From Bacteroidota bacterium (GTDB lineage: Bacteria; Bacteroidota; Bacteroidia; B-17B0; Aurantibacillaceae), in the NCBI GenBank assembly GCA_018267825.1, contig JAFDXR010000004.1:1-64000 (forward strand): a DNA stretch of 64,000 nucleotides. Reading direction: 5' to 3'. The position numbers and the translations under genes are program-made. The stretch's first letter is position 1, and the number at the start of each line of letters is the position of its first letter. Below, piece after piece: positions 54,037 to 64,000 of the stretch. The notes beneath the pieces were generated by a model. The model saw only the letters and a list, made by a program, of their open reading frames with translations, was not told where the DNA came from and did not search any database.

Positions 54037-55434
54037 ATGACGACCAAAGCTTCGGCCATATTTAAAATTAAACACTTAACACTAAAAACAATTGTTCTGC
54101 TTTTGTTGTGCCTGTCAAATTCATTTGGCCAGGTCACAAACCGCATTCTCTTTATTTTCGATGATTCATACAGCATGTATGCGCCCTGGAACAGCAACAT
54201 CAAAATAGAAGTTGCCAAGAAAGTGATGGGCGAATTTCTCGACAGCCTGAAATCCCTGCCAAATCTGGAGCTCGCGCTACGCTGCTACGGTCATACCACA
54301 TTTATAAAACCGGAACGCAACTGTAAGGATACCAAACTCGAGGTACCATTTGCTGCCGCCAATACCAATGCGGTAAAGATCAAGCAACGCATTCAGAAAC
54401 TGGAACCACTCGGCACAACACCTATTGCCTACTCCCTGGCCGAATGTGTGGCCGATTTCACACCCTGTGCTTCGTGCCGTAATATTGTGATTCTGATCAC
54501 GGATGGTATTGAAGAATGCCAGGGCAATCCCTGCGAAGTCTCACTGGCCTTGCAAAAGAAAGGTATTTTCCTGCGGCCTTTTGTGATCGGAGTCGGACTC
54601 GATGTCAAATTTGCGGATGTATTCGGTTGCATGGGCAAATTCTATGACGTGAGCAATGAAGCCAATTTCGGCGATGTATTGAAGCTGGTGCTCACTGAAG
54701 CTATTTCGCAAACCACCGTAGAAGTGGATCTGCTCGACATCACCAAAAAACCAACGGAAACGGATGTGAACATGACATTTTACGATGCCAACACCAAACA
54801 GATCAAGTACAATTACCTGCATACCATCAATCACCGTGGCAACCCTGATACCCTGGTGCTTGATCCTGCTATAACCTACGATCTGTTTGTACACACCATT
54901 CCACCGGTAGAAAAGAAAAACATTACCATTGTCCGTGGCAAACACAACATCATTACGCTCGATGCGCCACAGGGTATGCTCACCCTGGAACTCGACGGGC
55001 CTATCAGCAAATATTATCCGACAACACTGGTACGGAAATCAGGCGATTTAAAAACACTGAATGTGCAGGATTTCGGAAAAACAGAAAAATACATTGTCGG
55101 GAAATACGATCTCGAAATCCTGACTCTGCCACGCATTCGCCTGCAGGATGTGGAAATAAAGCAAAGCACCACCAATAGCATTAAAATTCCGACATCCGGC
55201 AATGTATACATTACCAAAGCCGGCAACGGCTACGGCAGTATTTATACCGACGATGGAAAAAAACTCGTATGGGTTTGTAACTTAAACAATGCATTACAGA
55301 ACGAAATTATTTATCTTCAACCCGGCAATTACAAACTGGAATACCGCTACGAAGGCGTTAAAGAAACCATTAAAACCATTGAACGGAAATTTACAGTGGC
55401 ATCGGGCATTACAACCAATGTAAAACTGAATTGA
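54037..55434 (+). CDS. secreted von Willebrand factor A domain protein
   Basis: 465 residues from the ATG at 54037, giving a signal peptide that ends SNSFG-Q. The VWA domain follows at once with a MIDAS motif ([14 protein letters not shown]-x-S-x-S), then [13 protein letters not shown] and [11 protein letters not shown]. The C-half consists of beta domains (residues about 240-465). Likely a periplasmic or surface protein. It sits inside the transketolase cluster with gaps of only 34 and 26 bases, and so is probably co-transcribed. Confidence 0.85.
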   Translation: MTTKASAIFKIKHLTLKTIVLLLLCLSNSFGQVTNRILFIFDDSYSMYAPWNSNIKIEVAKKVMGEFLDSLKSLPNLELALRCYGHTTFIKPERNCKDTKLEVPFAAANTNAVKIKQRIQKLEPLGTTPIAYSLAECVADFTPCASCRNIVILITDGIEECQGNPCEVSLALQKKGIFLRPFVIGVGLDVKFADVFGCMGKFYDVSNEANFGDVLKLVLTEAISQTTVEVDLLDITKKPTETDVNMTFYDANTKQIKYNYLHTINHRGNPDTLVLDPAITYDLFVHTIPPVEKKNITIVRGKHNIITLDAPQGMLTLELDGPISKYYPTTLVRKSGDLKTLNVQDFGKTEKYIVGKYDLEILTLPRIRLQDVEIKQSTTNSIKIPTSGNVYITKAGNGYGSIYTDDGKKLVWVCNLNNALQNEIIYLQPGNYKLEYRYEGVKETIKTIERKFTVASGITTNVKLN

Positions 55435-55460
55435 TCCACCCTAAAAAAGATACATTACTT

Positions 55461-56414
55461 ATGAAAAAATATACCTTCACCGAAAAGAAAGACACCCGCT
55501 CAGGATTTGGAGCCGGATTACTGGAACTGGGAAAACAAAACCCGGATGTTGTGGCTTTATGTGCCGACTTAACGGAATCACTGAAAATGGATGCATTTGC
55601 CAAAGAATTCCCGGATCGTTTTTTCCAGGTAGGTATTGCAGAAGCCAACATGATCGGTATGGCTGCCGGCATGACCATCGGCGGTAAAATTCCATTTACC
55701 GGAACATTCGCCAACTTCAGTACAGGCCGCGTTTATGACCAGATCCGCCAGTCGGTGGCTTATAGCGATAAAAACGTGAAAATCTGTGCATCGCATGCGG
55801 GCCTTACCCTGGGTGAAGATGGTGCTACCCACCAGATCCTGGAAGATATAGGCTTAATGAAAATGCTGCCGGGCATGACCGTGATAAATACCTGCGATTT
55901 TAATCAAACCAAAGCAGCTACTATGGCTGTGGCCAAACACCATGGGCCTGTATACCTCCGTTTCGGGCGCCCCGCTGTACCTAACTTCACCGCACCTGAC
56001 CAGGTATTTGAAATCGGAAAAGCAGTGATGTTGAACGAAGGTACCGATGTGACCATTATTGCCACAGGACACCTCGTATGGAAAGCCATAGAAGCCGGAG
56101 AACAGCTGGCAGCACAGGGCATTTCTGCAGAGATTATCAATATACACACCATTAAACCACTGGACGAAGAAGCAATTCTGAAATCCGTGGCAAAAACAAA
56201 ATGCGTGGTTACCGCCGAAGAACATCAGATGCATGGTGGCCTCGGTGATGCAGTAGCACAGGCGTTGGCGCGCCACCTGCCGGCTCCGCAGGAGTTTGTG
56301 GCTGTGAACGACAGCTTCGGTGAAAGCGGCACACCGGATGAACTCATGAAAAAATACGGACTCGATACAGTAAACATTGTGGAAGCCGTAAACAAAGTCA
56401 TGAAACGCAAATAA
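55461..56414 (+). CDS. transketolase, C-terminal subunit
   Basis: 317 residues from the ATG at 55461. Pyrimidine-binding and C-terminal domains are visible: [19 protein letters not shown]-like order ([15 protein letters not shown]), [30 protein letters not shown], and [18 protein letters not shown]. Partner of the protein at 53154. Confidence 0.93.
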   Translation: MKKYTFTEKKDTRSGFGAGLLELGKQNPDVVALCADLTESLKMDAFAKEFPDRFFQVGIAEANMIGMAAGMTIGGKIPFTGTFANFSTGRVYDQIRQSVAYSDKNVKICASHAGLTLGEDGATHQILEDIGLMKMLPGMTVINTCDFNQTKAATMAVAKHHGPVYLRFGRPAVPNFTAPDQVFEIGKAVMLNEGTDVTIIATGHLVWKAIEAGEQLAAQGISAEIINIHTIKPLDEEAILKSVAKTKCVVTAEEHQMHGGLGDAVAQALARHLPAPQEFVAVNDSFGESGTPDELMKKYGLDTVNIVEAVNKVMKRK

Positions 56415-56453
56415 GATACCGATTCGTTGGCCCTCACCTTAAAACCGGAACAC

Positions 56454-56939
56454 ATGAAATACACTATTCTCAGCCTGGGCATTATACTGGCATTAACCGC
56501 CTGTAACAATGTGCACACCGAAAGCGAAAAAAACATTCGTGAGGGCGACGACACTGTTGCCTCTGCTACAATAGTGACCGGTTCTAAAACCGACGTTATA
56601 GAAGCGCTGGCTGAAGAAGAGAAACCGGCTTCAAAACCGGTATACAAGGCCACCGGCTCTGAGCCGGGATGGTTTGCCGAATTCTACACCAACAAGCTTC
56701 GTCTTGTAACCGACTACGGCAAAGACAGCCTTATTCTGGATAAAAGTTTCTCCGATATAAAATTCGGTGAACCCATGACACTGACTGAAACCATTAATAA
56801 TAACGGAAAAATCACCAAACTGAAGCTGGTTACGGAAAACAAACCGTGTACCATGCCTTCCGGTATTGCCGCGCCACAAACCGTAAAAGTTGAATGGAAT
56901 GGCAAAACATTTCAGGGCTGCGGTACTCCTATCGAATAA
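56454..56939 (+). CDS. lipoprotein, COG3650-like
   Basis: 161 residues from the ATG at 56454. The lipobox LTAC places the lipidated Cys at about residue 17. The C-half (YKATGSEPGWFAEFYTNKLR, ... CTMPSGIAAPQTVKVEWNG, FQGCGTPIE) has the pattern of COG3650-type periplasmic lipoproteins. Role unknown. Confidence 0.7.
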   Translation: MKYTILSLGIILALTACNNVHTESEKNIREGDDTVASATIVTGSKTDVIEALAEEEKPASKPVYKATGSEPGWFAEFYTNKLRLVTDYGKDSLILDKSFSDIKFGEPMTLTETINNNGKITKLKLVTENKPCTMPSGIAAPQTVKVEWNGKTFQGCGTPIE

Positions 56940-57041
56940 GCAATCTTAAATCTATATTAGCAAATAATTACCATTGCTTTTATCTAAAACCGTTTAACAT
57001 TTTTACTTGGGGAAACATTGCAGGTTCTCAGGAAAATGATA

Positions 57042-57049
57042 TATTTTTG
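57042..57049 (+). promoter_or_regulatory. -7 promoter box
   Basis: TATTTTTG fits TAnnTTTG, with a TTG at 57018-57020, 21 bases upstream. It precedes the gene at 57070. Confidence 0.45.
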
Positions 57050-57069
57050 TATGTACACAAAAGCATTTC

Positions 57070-57450
57070 ATGATGAGATTGATCCCCCTTTTATTGGTTA
57101 TTACATGCCTTTCCGTATCTAAAACGGCTTTTTCACAACAGCAAAAAACAGCGCATTCCAAATCAGACGTTGTTGAATATTCCAAAACCTATTATTATAC
57201 ATTTAGCGGCGAAGCCACTAAAGAAACCCTGGAGCTTCTCAGAGAAGACCTGCTCAAATTGCCTTTTGTACAGGATGCCAAAATAGAATACAAAACAGAA
57301 AAAAGTGCCGGCCAGGTAAAACTGGTAACCCTCGAAAAAGTAGTAACCAATGAAGGCGATAAAGAATTCAGCATGGTTTACATTAAACAGGCCCTGATTA
57401 ACCGGGGCTTTTCACCGGCCGATTTCCGTTCAGAAGACACTTCCCGATAA
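57070..57450 (+). CDS. small hypothetical secreted protein, HMA-like fold
   Basis: 126 residues with a signal peptide (start at 57070 or 57073). The mature part (YYYTFSGEATKETLELLRED, LPFVQDAKIEYKTEK, YIKQALINRGFSP) suggests a ferredoxin-like beta-alpha-beta fold similar to heavy-metal-associated domains, but without a CxxC site. It lies 29 bases before the giant surface protein gene. Confidence 0.6.
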   Translation: MMRLIPLLLVITCLSVSKTAFSQQQKTAHSKSDVVEYSKTYYYTFSGEATKETLELLREDLLKLPFVQDAKIEYKTEKSAGQVKLVTLEKVVTNEGDKEFSMVYIKQALINRGFSPADFRSEDTSR

Positions 57451-57479
57451 TTTTCAGATAACAGATTTAACCTATTCGC

Positions 57480-60400
57480 ATGAAGAAAATATACGCTTCA
57501 CTATTGGCCTGCCTTTGCTTTCACATCGCATGGGCCCAAACCGACGGCTGTTCAGCAGCACCAACACTACCCATTATGGCAAGCTGCGCATCAGCTGTTG
57601 CCGGAACTTCGGCAGGTGCCACACAAACCATCCCGGGTTGTACCGGAAATGCCGACGATGATGTTTGGTATAAATTTGTAGCTACAGGCTCTTCGCACGT
57701 CATTACCGTAACGGGCTCTGCCAGTTTCGATCCTGTTGTAGAACTGTTCTCGGGCGTTTGCGCCAGCCTGGTTTCACTGAACTGTATGGACAATACCTTC
57801 TCCGGCCAATCTGAAACCATCAATGCTACCGGATTAACACCCGGCAATACCTATTACATCCGCATATACAACTATGGCACAGGTTCCGGTTCTTCAACCT
57901 TCACCACCTGCATCACCAATCCTCCCCCTGCTCCATCCAACGACATCTGCGGCAACGCCATTAACCTTACTGTGAATAACAGCTGCGTCAATACTGCCGC
58001 CACATCGTATGGTGGCACACAGTCTTATACAGGTTGTTCGGGAACTGCCGACGACGATGTATGGTTTACATTCACAGCCAATAACTATACACAAACCATC
58101 CAGGTGACTCCATCTGCCAATATGGATGCTGTGGTTCAGTTATACTCCGGAAGCTGTGCGTCGCTTACCTCATTTACCTGCACCGATGTCGGTTTTACAG
58201 GTGGGGCAGAAACCATCAGCGCCACAGGCCTTACACCCGGCGCTACATATTATGTAAGGGTTTACGATTACTATTCAACCGGCGGATATCCTTTCAGTAT
58301 TTGTGTTTCGGGGGCTGCCATTACAGGCACCACACAACCCAACGACGATCCCTGCTCGGCTATTCAGTTACCGGCGGTTACCGCCAATTGCAATTACCTG
58401 ACCTTTTCTACAGTAGGTGCTACATGGACTTCTTCGGCACTGGCTCCAAACCCGGCCTCCTGTGCAGGGGGCAGCGGCGCAGCGGTGGGTGGCTATACCA
58501 CCACACCGCAGCCAAAAGATGTTTGGTTCAAAATTACAGTACCTGCCAGCGGAAAAATATATGTAACCTCAGAACCCAATATGGGTGCAGGCTATATTAC
58601 CGATGGCGTGATGGCCTTGTACAGTGGCACCTGCGGAAGTCTTACCCAGATTGCCTGCTCCGACGATAATGTGGCTTACCCCGGCGCATCGAACGACGGT
58701 CTGCCCTATATTGCCGCAACAGGATTAACCCCCGGAGCAACCGTATATTTACGCTACTGGGCCTATGGAACAAGTACACCCGGTAATTTCGGCATCTGTG
58801 TACAATCGCCTACCAACGACCTTTGCGCCAATGCCTTATACATCTGCGACTTAAACGGATATTCTGCCTCCACAAGTGCTGCCTATACAGCCGACCATCC
58901 CTGCAATATGCGCGGTAACGGTGAAGGTCCCGGCCCGACATACACCTATAGTGTCGGTGCTAATCCTGCAGGTCCTTTCGGAGCAGGTGGCTCATGGGGC
59001 ACTGGTTCACCGGCACAGGATGTGAGTATCGAAAACAACTCCTGGATCCGCTTTACTGCGGCAGCCACATCGGCCTCATTAAAAGTAACCATCGGCAATT
59101 GCTGGGTAGGAAACTATCCGAGCGGCGGGATCCAGATGCAGATCTTCTCGGCCACAAACTGTTGCAGCTTTGTGCCTGTATCCGATTTCAAAGAAGGCTC
59201 CTCCACGTTTACCATCACTGCCAACAGCCTCACCGTGGGCAACGATTATTTACTGATGGTGGATGGTTATGCCGGCGATATCTGTAACTATACCATACAG
59301 GCCCTCACAGGCGTTGCATTTCCTGCTATCACAGCCCTGCCGGATTCTATTTGTCCGGGCGGTACAACAACCTTAACAGGCCCTCCGGGTGCTACAACCT
59401 ATGAATGGTATCCGGGTGGTCAGACAACGCAAACCATCTCTGTAAATCCGGGCTCCACCATTACGTACACCCTTATTGCGGGAGGAGTCTGCGGCTATAA
59501 ACAAACCTTAACCAAAACCATTGTTGTGAAACCGCTGCCAAGCGTGGCCATAAATGGTGGCTCACCGATCAGTACCTGTGGCACACAAACCACTACGCTG
59601 ACCGGAAGCGGGGCTACAACCTATACATGGAGCACAGGCCCGACAACCAGTACGATTTCGGTTTCCCCATCATCCACAACATCCTATACCCTTACAGGCA
59701 AAACGAACGGTTGTATCAATACAGCCACCGCCACCATTACCGTGAACCCTATACCCAATATTACAGCCAGTGGTACCAATACCATTTGTTACGGGCAATC
59801 GACAGTGCTTGCAGGGAACGGAGGAACATCCTATACCTGGTCGCCGGGCGGAGCAGCTACATCCATTACAGTTTCTCCGACATCCAACACGGTATACAAC
59901 GTAACCGGTATTAATGCACAGGGTTGTACAAAAACAGTAGCCACCACAGTTACCGTAAACTCCCTGCCAAGTGTTACGGCTTCGTCTGTAACCATCTGTA
60001 GCGGCAACACGGGCACCATTACAGCCGGTGGCGCATCTACCTACACCTGGAGCACCGGTTCAAACGCCGGCAGCATCAGCGCCAGTCCCGCCGGTACAAG
60101 CACTTATACGGTAACAGGTACCAATGCCAACTCGTGTACCAATACAGCAGTGGGGCAGATTTCTGTAACACCACTACCTACATTAAGCGTAGCATCCGGA
60201 ACCATTTGTTTGAACAGCACCTATACGCTCACAGCATCGGGTGCCAATACCTACACATGGTCTACATCGCAAAACGGCACATCCATTTCTGTAAGTCCTG
60301 GATCCACTACTGTTTATACAGTAACCGGCACTGCAGTAAATACCTGCTCCAACGTAACGACAGCAACCGTTTCGGTAAACAGTCTGCCGCAGTTATCGAC

Positions 60401-62600
60401 CACACCGAGTGTTTCGCCAAGCAACTGTAGCGCAGCCACAGGTTCCATTACCAATGTAACGGTAAGCGGAAATCCGGCCTTCACATATACCTGGACCAAT
60501 AGTTCTGCAGCAACAGTGGGCAACAGCGCCACCCTGAACAATCAGCCGGCAGGTACCTACAACCTGCAGGTAAAAGACGGAAACGGTTGTTTAAACAATT
60601 TCGGACCTTACAGTATCTCGAACCCGGGCGCACCGGCAGCCCCTACAGCCAGCGCAGCGCCGACTGCTGTTTGCCAGAATGGAACCATTAACCTCTCTGC
60701 CAATGGCAACGGTACATACACCTGGTCGGGCCCCAACAGCTTTACATCTACCGTTCAAAACCCTACTATTACCAATGCAACAACCGGCATGAGTGGTTTA
60801 TACTCTGTATACATGACCCAGTCGGGTTGCAGCGGACCGGCTACGAGCGTGAGTGTAACGGTTTACCCCTTACCAACGCCAAATGCTGCTTCATCAAACA
60901 CCGTATATTGTGCAACGGATACCATTCATTTATTCGGATCCTCGGCTACCAGCTATACCTGGGCCGGACCCGGCACATTCAGTTCCAATCAGCAAAATCC
61001 GAACATCAGCAATGGCGGAACAGCTGCTGCAGGTGTTTATACGCTTACAGTAACCGATATTCACGGGTGTGTGGGTTCCAGTACCATTAACATTGGTGTC
61101 AATGCAAACCCAAGCGCACAGGCTTCAGCCAACCCGAATGCCATTTGTGCGGGTGCTACTGTAAACCTCAGTGCCGGTGGTGGCGGAACGTACAGCTGGC
61201 AGGGACCGAACGGCTTCAGTTCATCGCAGCAATCGCCGACAATTCCGAATGCCGGCACATCGTATGCAGGCACGTATACTGTAACGGTTACGTCGGCCCA
61301 GGGTTGTAATACCACTACCGTAACTTCGGTAAGCATTAATACTGTGCCTTCATTTACAAGCGGCGTCAATGCACCGAACATCTGCTATGGCAGCGTCATT
61401 CAGTTTAATGCCAGCGGCACCTATACATTCAGCTGGTCGGGTCCTGCTTCATTTACAGCGGGCATTTCAAATCCATCTATACCGAATGCAGGTACTGTCA
61501 ACACCGGTGTGTATACCGTAACAGCAGCCGATGGCAACAACTGCTCAACTACCGAAACTATTTCCGTGAATGTATATCCTCAGATGATTATAGATGCTTC
61601 GGCGGCGGCTCATGTGGTATGTACCGGCAACACCATAAACCTGACCGGTACCGGCGGAGGCACATACGCCTGGAGCGGTCCGAATGGTTTTTCATCCGGA
61701 CAGCAAAACCCGCAGATCGGAAATGTACAGCCTGTTGCCTCAGGTATTTATACGCTGAGTGTAACCAACACGACGACCAGCTGTACGGCCAGCGATACCG
61801 TCAAAATAAGCATCAGCCCTACACCAACCCTGGTGGCTACCACCGGCGACTCTACCTGCTACGGCGGGCCGCTTATATTGACTGCTGACTTTGGCAGTGG
61901 TGCCACTATTAACTGGTACAGCGACGCCTCTCTCACAACCGTACTGGCTGCCAATTCAGCCTCATACAGTCCAAGCATCAGTGCCAATGGTACATACACC
62001 TACTATGCACAGGGTACACTGAATGGTTGTGTAAGCGCGGCCACGCCAATTACTGCAGGTTATTATAACATTCATGCTATAGCCACGGCCGATGTATATA
62101 CGGGCAATGCGCCATTATCGGTAAACTTTACAGGCTCAAACAGTACGGGTGTTACATCTACCGACCAGTTCAGCTGGGTATTTGGCGATGGTAACGGTAC
62201 CAGCCAGATAGACCCGAACCATGTTTTCAACAGTGGCGGCACGTATGACGTGGTGTTAACGGTAACCGATGCTGAAAGCGGTTGCGTGGATACTGCCATG
62301 GTGGTGATCAAAGTAGAAGATGATCTCATTGTGATTGTACCAAACGTGTTTACACCGAATGGCGACGGAGTCAATGATTATTTCCATGTAACGGTTACCG
62401 GCGCTAAAACAGCCGAGGGTTATATCTATAACCGCTGGGGTCAGTTGCTGTTCAGCTGGGATGTACTGAATGCCTCGTGGGACGGTAAAGCCAGCAATGG
62501 TGAGAATTGTCCGGATGCAACCTATTTCTACCTCATTAAAGTAGTTGATAAAAAAGACAAGGAACATCTGTTCCCGGGCTATGCACTTATTACCCGTTAA
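57480..62600 (+). CDS. giant T9SS surface protein with PPC-like, Ig-like and PKD domains
   Basis: 1706 residues with a signal peptide ending IAWA-Q. Three or four PPC-like sandwich domains (residues about 20-450) each begin with a DDVWYKF/DDVWFTF/KDVWFKI motif. Another sandwich follows (460-625). Residues about 640-1530 are some dozen Ig-like repeats, rich in Thr, Ser, Gly and Asn (TYTWSTG, TYTWSGPNSF). A PKD domain lies near 1550-1615 (FSWVFGDGNGTSQIDPNHVF). The end is a gliding-type CHU_C domain (VFTPNGDGVNDYFHV ... FYLIKVVDKKDKEHLFPGY), i.e. T9SS type B sorting. Likely an adhesin or surface-layer component. Confidence 0.9.
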   Translation: MKKIYASLLACLCFHIAWAQTDGCSAAPTLPIMASCASAVAGTSAGATQTIPGCTGNADDDVWYKFVATGSSHVITVTGSASFDPVVELFSGVCASLVSLNCMDNTFSGQSETINATGLTPGNTYYIRIYNYGTGSGSSTFTTCITNPPPAPSNDICGNAINLTVNNSCVNTAATSYGGTQSYTGCSGTADDDVWFTFTANNYTQTIQVTPSANMDAVVQLYSGSCASLTSFTCTDVGFTGGAETISATGLTPGATYYVRVYDYYSTGGYPFSICVSGAAITGTTQPNDDPCSAIQLPAVTANCNYLTFSTVGATWTSSALAPNPASCAGGSGAAVGGYTTTPQPKDVWFKITVPASGKIYVTSEPNMGAGYITDGVMALYSGTCGSLTQIACSDDNVAYPGASNDGLPYIAATGLTPGATVYLRYWAYGTSTPGNFGICVQSPTNDLCANALYICDLNGYSASTSAAYTADHPCNMRGNGEGPGPTYTYSVGANPAGPFGAGGSWGTGSPAQDVSIENNSWIRFTAAATSASLKVTIGNCWVGNYPSGGIQMQIFSATNCCSFVPVSDFKEGSSTFTITANSLTVGNDYLLMVDGYAGDICNYTIQALTGVAFPAITALPDSICPGGTTTLTGPPGATTYEWYPGGQTTQTISVNPGSTITYTLIAGGVCGYKQTLTKTIVVKPLPSVAINGGSPISTCGTQTTTLTGSGATTYTWSTGPTTSTISVSPSSTTSYTLTGKTNGCINTATATITVNPIPNITASGTNTICYGQSTVLAGNGGTSYTWSPGGAATSITVSPTSNTVYNVTGINAQGCTKTVATTVTVNSLPSVTASSVTICSGNTGTITAGGASTYTWSTGSNAGSISASPAGTSTYTVTGTNANSCTNTAVGQISVTPLPTLSVASGTICLNSTYTLTASGANTYTWSTSQNGTSISVSPGSTTVYTVTGTAVNTCSNVTTATVSVNSLPQLSTTPSVSPSNCSAATGSITNVTVSGNPAFTYTWTNSSAATVGNSATLNNQPAGTYNLQVKDGNGCLNNFGPYSISNPGAPAAPTASAAPTAVCQNGTINLSANGNGTYTWSGPNSFTSTVQNPTITNATTGMSGLYSVYMTQSGCSGPATSVSVTVYPLPTPNAASSNTVYCATDTIHLFGSSATSYTWAGPGTFSSNQQNPNISNGGTAAAGVYTLTVTDIHGCVGSSTINIGVNANPSAQASANPNAICAGATVNLSAGGGGTYSWQGPNGFSSSQQSPTIPNAGTSYAGTYTVTVTSAQGCNTTTVTSVSINTVPSFTSGVNAPNICYGSVIQFNASGTYTFSWSGPASFTAGISNPSIPNAGTVNTGVYTVTAADGNNCSTTETISVNVYPQMIIDASAAAHVVCTGNTINLTGTGGGTYAWSGPNGFSSGQQNPQIGNVQPVASGIYTLSVTNTTTSCTASDTVKISISPTPTLVATTGDSTCYGGPLILTADFGSGATINWYSDASLTTVLAANSASYSPSISANGTYTYYAQGTLNGCVSAATPITAGYYNIHAIATADVYTGNAPLSVNFTGSNSTGVTSTDQFSWVFGDGNGTSQIDPNHVFNSGGTYDVVLTVTDAESGCVDTAMVVIKVEDDLIVIVPNVFTPNGDGVNDYFHVTVTGAKTAEGYIYNRWGQLLFSWDVLNASWDGKASNGENCPDATYFYLIKVVDKKDKEHLFPGYALITR

Positions 62601-62657
62601 GGTTTTCTTATTCTATACAGGCATTTGTATCTTTACGTTATTCAACACCTGATACAA

Positions 62658-63389
62658 ATGCCTGTTATTTCTGCCAAAAGCTATGTCAAACCAATTCTGC
62701 CGGAATTGATCGATGCCTATGAAGCTGGGGGTGCAGAGGCATTAACAGCTTTACTTCGCAAACAAATCCTGAAAGAGAAAATAAAATTCCCTGTGCTCGA
62801 GTATACAGCGCGCGAACTATTCAGCGCCATTCCCGACAAGGAACAGCTCCAGGTCTGTGACCTGATCTCTGATCTGCATGAAATAGGCGGTAATGTATTT
62901 CTGGGTATTGCCCTGCAAATGAGACTCAGCAAACATTTCAACGAATGCTTCCGGAAAGCCCCGGAATACATGATGGCTGGTAATGAATGGTATGTTTGTG
63001 ATATTATAGGCGAACGGGTAATGGGTTATGCCCTGCTGATGTATCCGAAAAAAACAATACCCGTATTGAAAAAACTGGCTGCACATCCCGACAAATGGGT
63101 GGTGCGTTCGGTAGGTGTTGGCGCCCACTATGCCATTAAAAAAGGCCTGAAGAAAGAACATGTTAAAGACATGTTTGAACTGCTCCTGTCTTTAAGCACC
63201 ACAACCGATTTTCACACCAAAAAAGGAATTGGCTGGGCCGCCAAAACCACGGCTAAGTTTCACCCCGATATTATTCAGGCGTATCAGCAACAGATCACTA
63301 CATCTGCTGATATAAGACCCTGGTTCAAAACAAAAATCAAGATCGGCCTGGGCCGGAGTTCCAAATATGCCAAACGACATACAGGTTAA
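62658..63389 (+). CDS. DNA alkylation repair protein, AlkD-like HEAT repeats
   Basis: 243 residues from the ATG at 62658. Helical repeats include GNVFLGIALQMRLSKHFNEC, ... MMAGNEWYVCDIIGERVMGY ... and HPDKWVVRSVGVGAHYAIKK. The W-x-x-C/R and AHPDKWVVRS elements are those of AlkD-type glycosylases, which remove bulky alkylated bases. A near-consensus -7 box (TATCTTTA) lies just upstream. Its last 23 bases overlap the next gene. Confidence 0.75.
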   Translation: MPVISAKSYVKPILPELIDAYEAGGAEALTALLRKQILKEKIKFPVLEYTARELFSAIPDKEQLQVCDLISDLHEIGGNVFLGIALQMRLSKHFNECFRKAPEYMMAGNEWYVCDIIGERVMGYALLMYPKKTIPVLKKLAAHPDKWVVRSVGVGAHYAIKKGLKKEHVKDMFELLLSLSTTTDFHTKKGIGWAAKTTAKFHPDIIQAYQQQITTSADIRPWFKTKIKIGLGRSSKYAKRHTG

Positions 63390-64000
63390 ATCCATACTGA
63401 ATAAAACAAAAAGCCGGGACTCATGGTTCCTTGACGATTACACCATTAATCCCTACAGTGGTTGTTCTTTCAATTGCCTGTATTGTTACATACGAGGCAG
63501 TAAATACGGCACACACATGGAAGAAAAACTCTCGGTGAAAACCAATGCTGTAGAGCTTCTTGATAAACAACTCAGCCTGAGAGTGCGTAAAGGACAATAT
63601 GGTCTTATTGTAATGTCGTCGGCAACAGACCCCTATCTTCAGTTTGAAAAAACCTATGAGCTCACCCGTCAGTTATTACAGGTCATTCATAAGCATCGTT
63701 TTCCGGTGCATATTATCACCAAATCGGACCTGGTATGGCGCGATTTTGAATTGCTGCAGCAGATTGCCGCAGATGCTGTATTTCCGGAGGATCTGCCACT
63801 ACCCCGAAAACCACTGATTACATTTTCATTTTCAACTGTCAGCGACGAAATCGCTTCTGTATTTGAACCCGGTGCCACTAAACCTTCCGTACGTTTAAAA
63901 ACCATGGAGAATGTTTTGCAGCATGGCGCATTAAGCGGTGTCAGCCTCATGCCGCTGATTCCATATGTGAGTGATACCGCCGCACACCTGCAGGAAATGT
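63367..64000 (+). CDS. radical SAM protein, SPL-like (partial, right edge)
   Basis: At least 211 residues, open at the window end. After a short start (MPNDIQVKSILNK), NPYSGCSFNCLYCY carries the CxxxCxxC iron-sulphur motif (Cys33, Cys37, Cys40). VMSSATDPYLQFE and VHIITKSDLVWRD fit the Rv2578c/spore photoproduct lyase-like family of radical SAM enzymes. Substrate unknown. The ATG lies inside the preceding repair gene, suggesting co-transcription. Confidence 0.88.
   Translation, partial: MPNDIQVKSILNKTKSRDSWFLDDYTINPYSGCSFNCLYCYIRGSKYGTHMEEKLSVKTNAVELLDKQLSLRVRKGQYGLIVMSSATDPYLQFEKTYELTRQLLQVIHKHRFPVHIITKSDLVWRDFELLQQIAADAVFPEDLPLPRKPLITFSFSTVSDEIASVFEPGATKPSVRLKTMENVLQHGALSGVSLMPLIPYVSDTAAHLQEM

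Noticed and set aside
57480-62600. Additional genes on either strand within the giant surface protein
   Set aside because: The open frames follow from its repetitive Thr/Ser/Gly codons; none has independent support.

Overview
The window is a piece of a Bacteroidota chromosome, probably from the Chitinophagales/Sphingobacteriales side of the phylum. The evidence is several secreted proteins ending in type IX secretion (T9SS) type A sorting domains, one giant protein with a gliding-motility type (CHU_C, type B) C-terminus, a PorP/SprF remnant, -7 promoter boxes of the Bacteroidetes form TAnnTTTG, and a general lack of Shine-Dalgarno sequences. No rRNA, CRISPR array, transposase, integrase or phage gene was seen. 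One tRNA (Arg, anticodon TCT) opens the window.

Region 1 (1-5.8 kb) holds the tRNA, a membrane protein, a decayed PorP/SprF gene preceded by a compact structured RNA candidate, a T9SS cargo protein, an outer-membrane-type protein and a subtilisin-like T9SS protease.

Region 2 (5.8-38.5 kb) is an accessory region. Almost every gene is small, unrelated to its neighbours, on the + strand and rich in A+T. Contents include an SseB-TPR protein, MORN/YwqK-like proteins, a frameshifted Imm63-like immunity gene, a chimeric small gene made from a duplicated SRPBCC gene 5' end, a 21-bp tandem repeat, a Sll1717-type P-loop ATPase, a restriction-modification pair, a DUF2310 zinc-ribbon protein, a SUFU-like protein and a VapBC-like toxin-antitoxin pair. 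Between many genes lie related 70-140 bp elements. Their ends are inverted (about CATAAC ... GTTATG) and enclose a second inner dyad (GGCTTTGC ... GCAAAGCC), an arrangement like integron attC sites. With one gene per interval, one orientation and no integrase in sight, the region looks like an orphan gene-cassette array. This is the most interesting signal in the window. Other repeat families (GCTCAAATGCG type, GGTATTTATAC type, a 30-bp promoter-like block, a 46-bp terminator block) add to the mosaic.

Region 3 (38.6-64 kb) is ordinary conserved chromosome: a TonB-domain/cytochrome c/hypothetical cluster, ettA-lpxD-acyltransferase, a T9SS kelch-like protein, topoisomerase IV subunits A and B, ychF, a split transketolase whose two halves are separated by a von Willebrand A gene, small lipoprotein genes, a 1706-residue T9SS surface protein, an AlkD-like DNA alkylation repair protein, and the start of a radical SAM (SPL-like) gene cut by the right edge.
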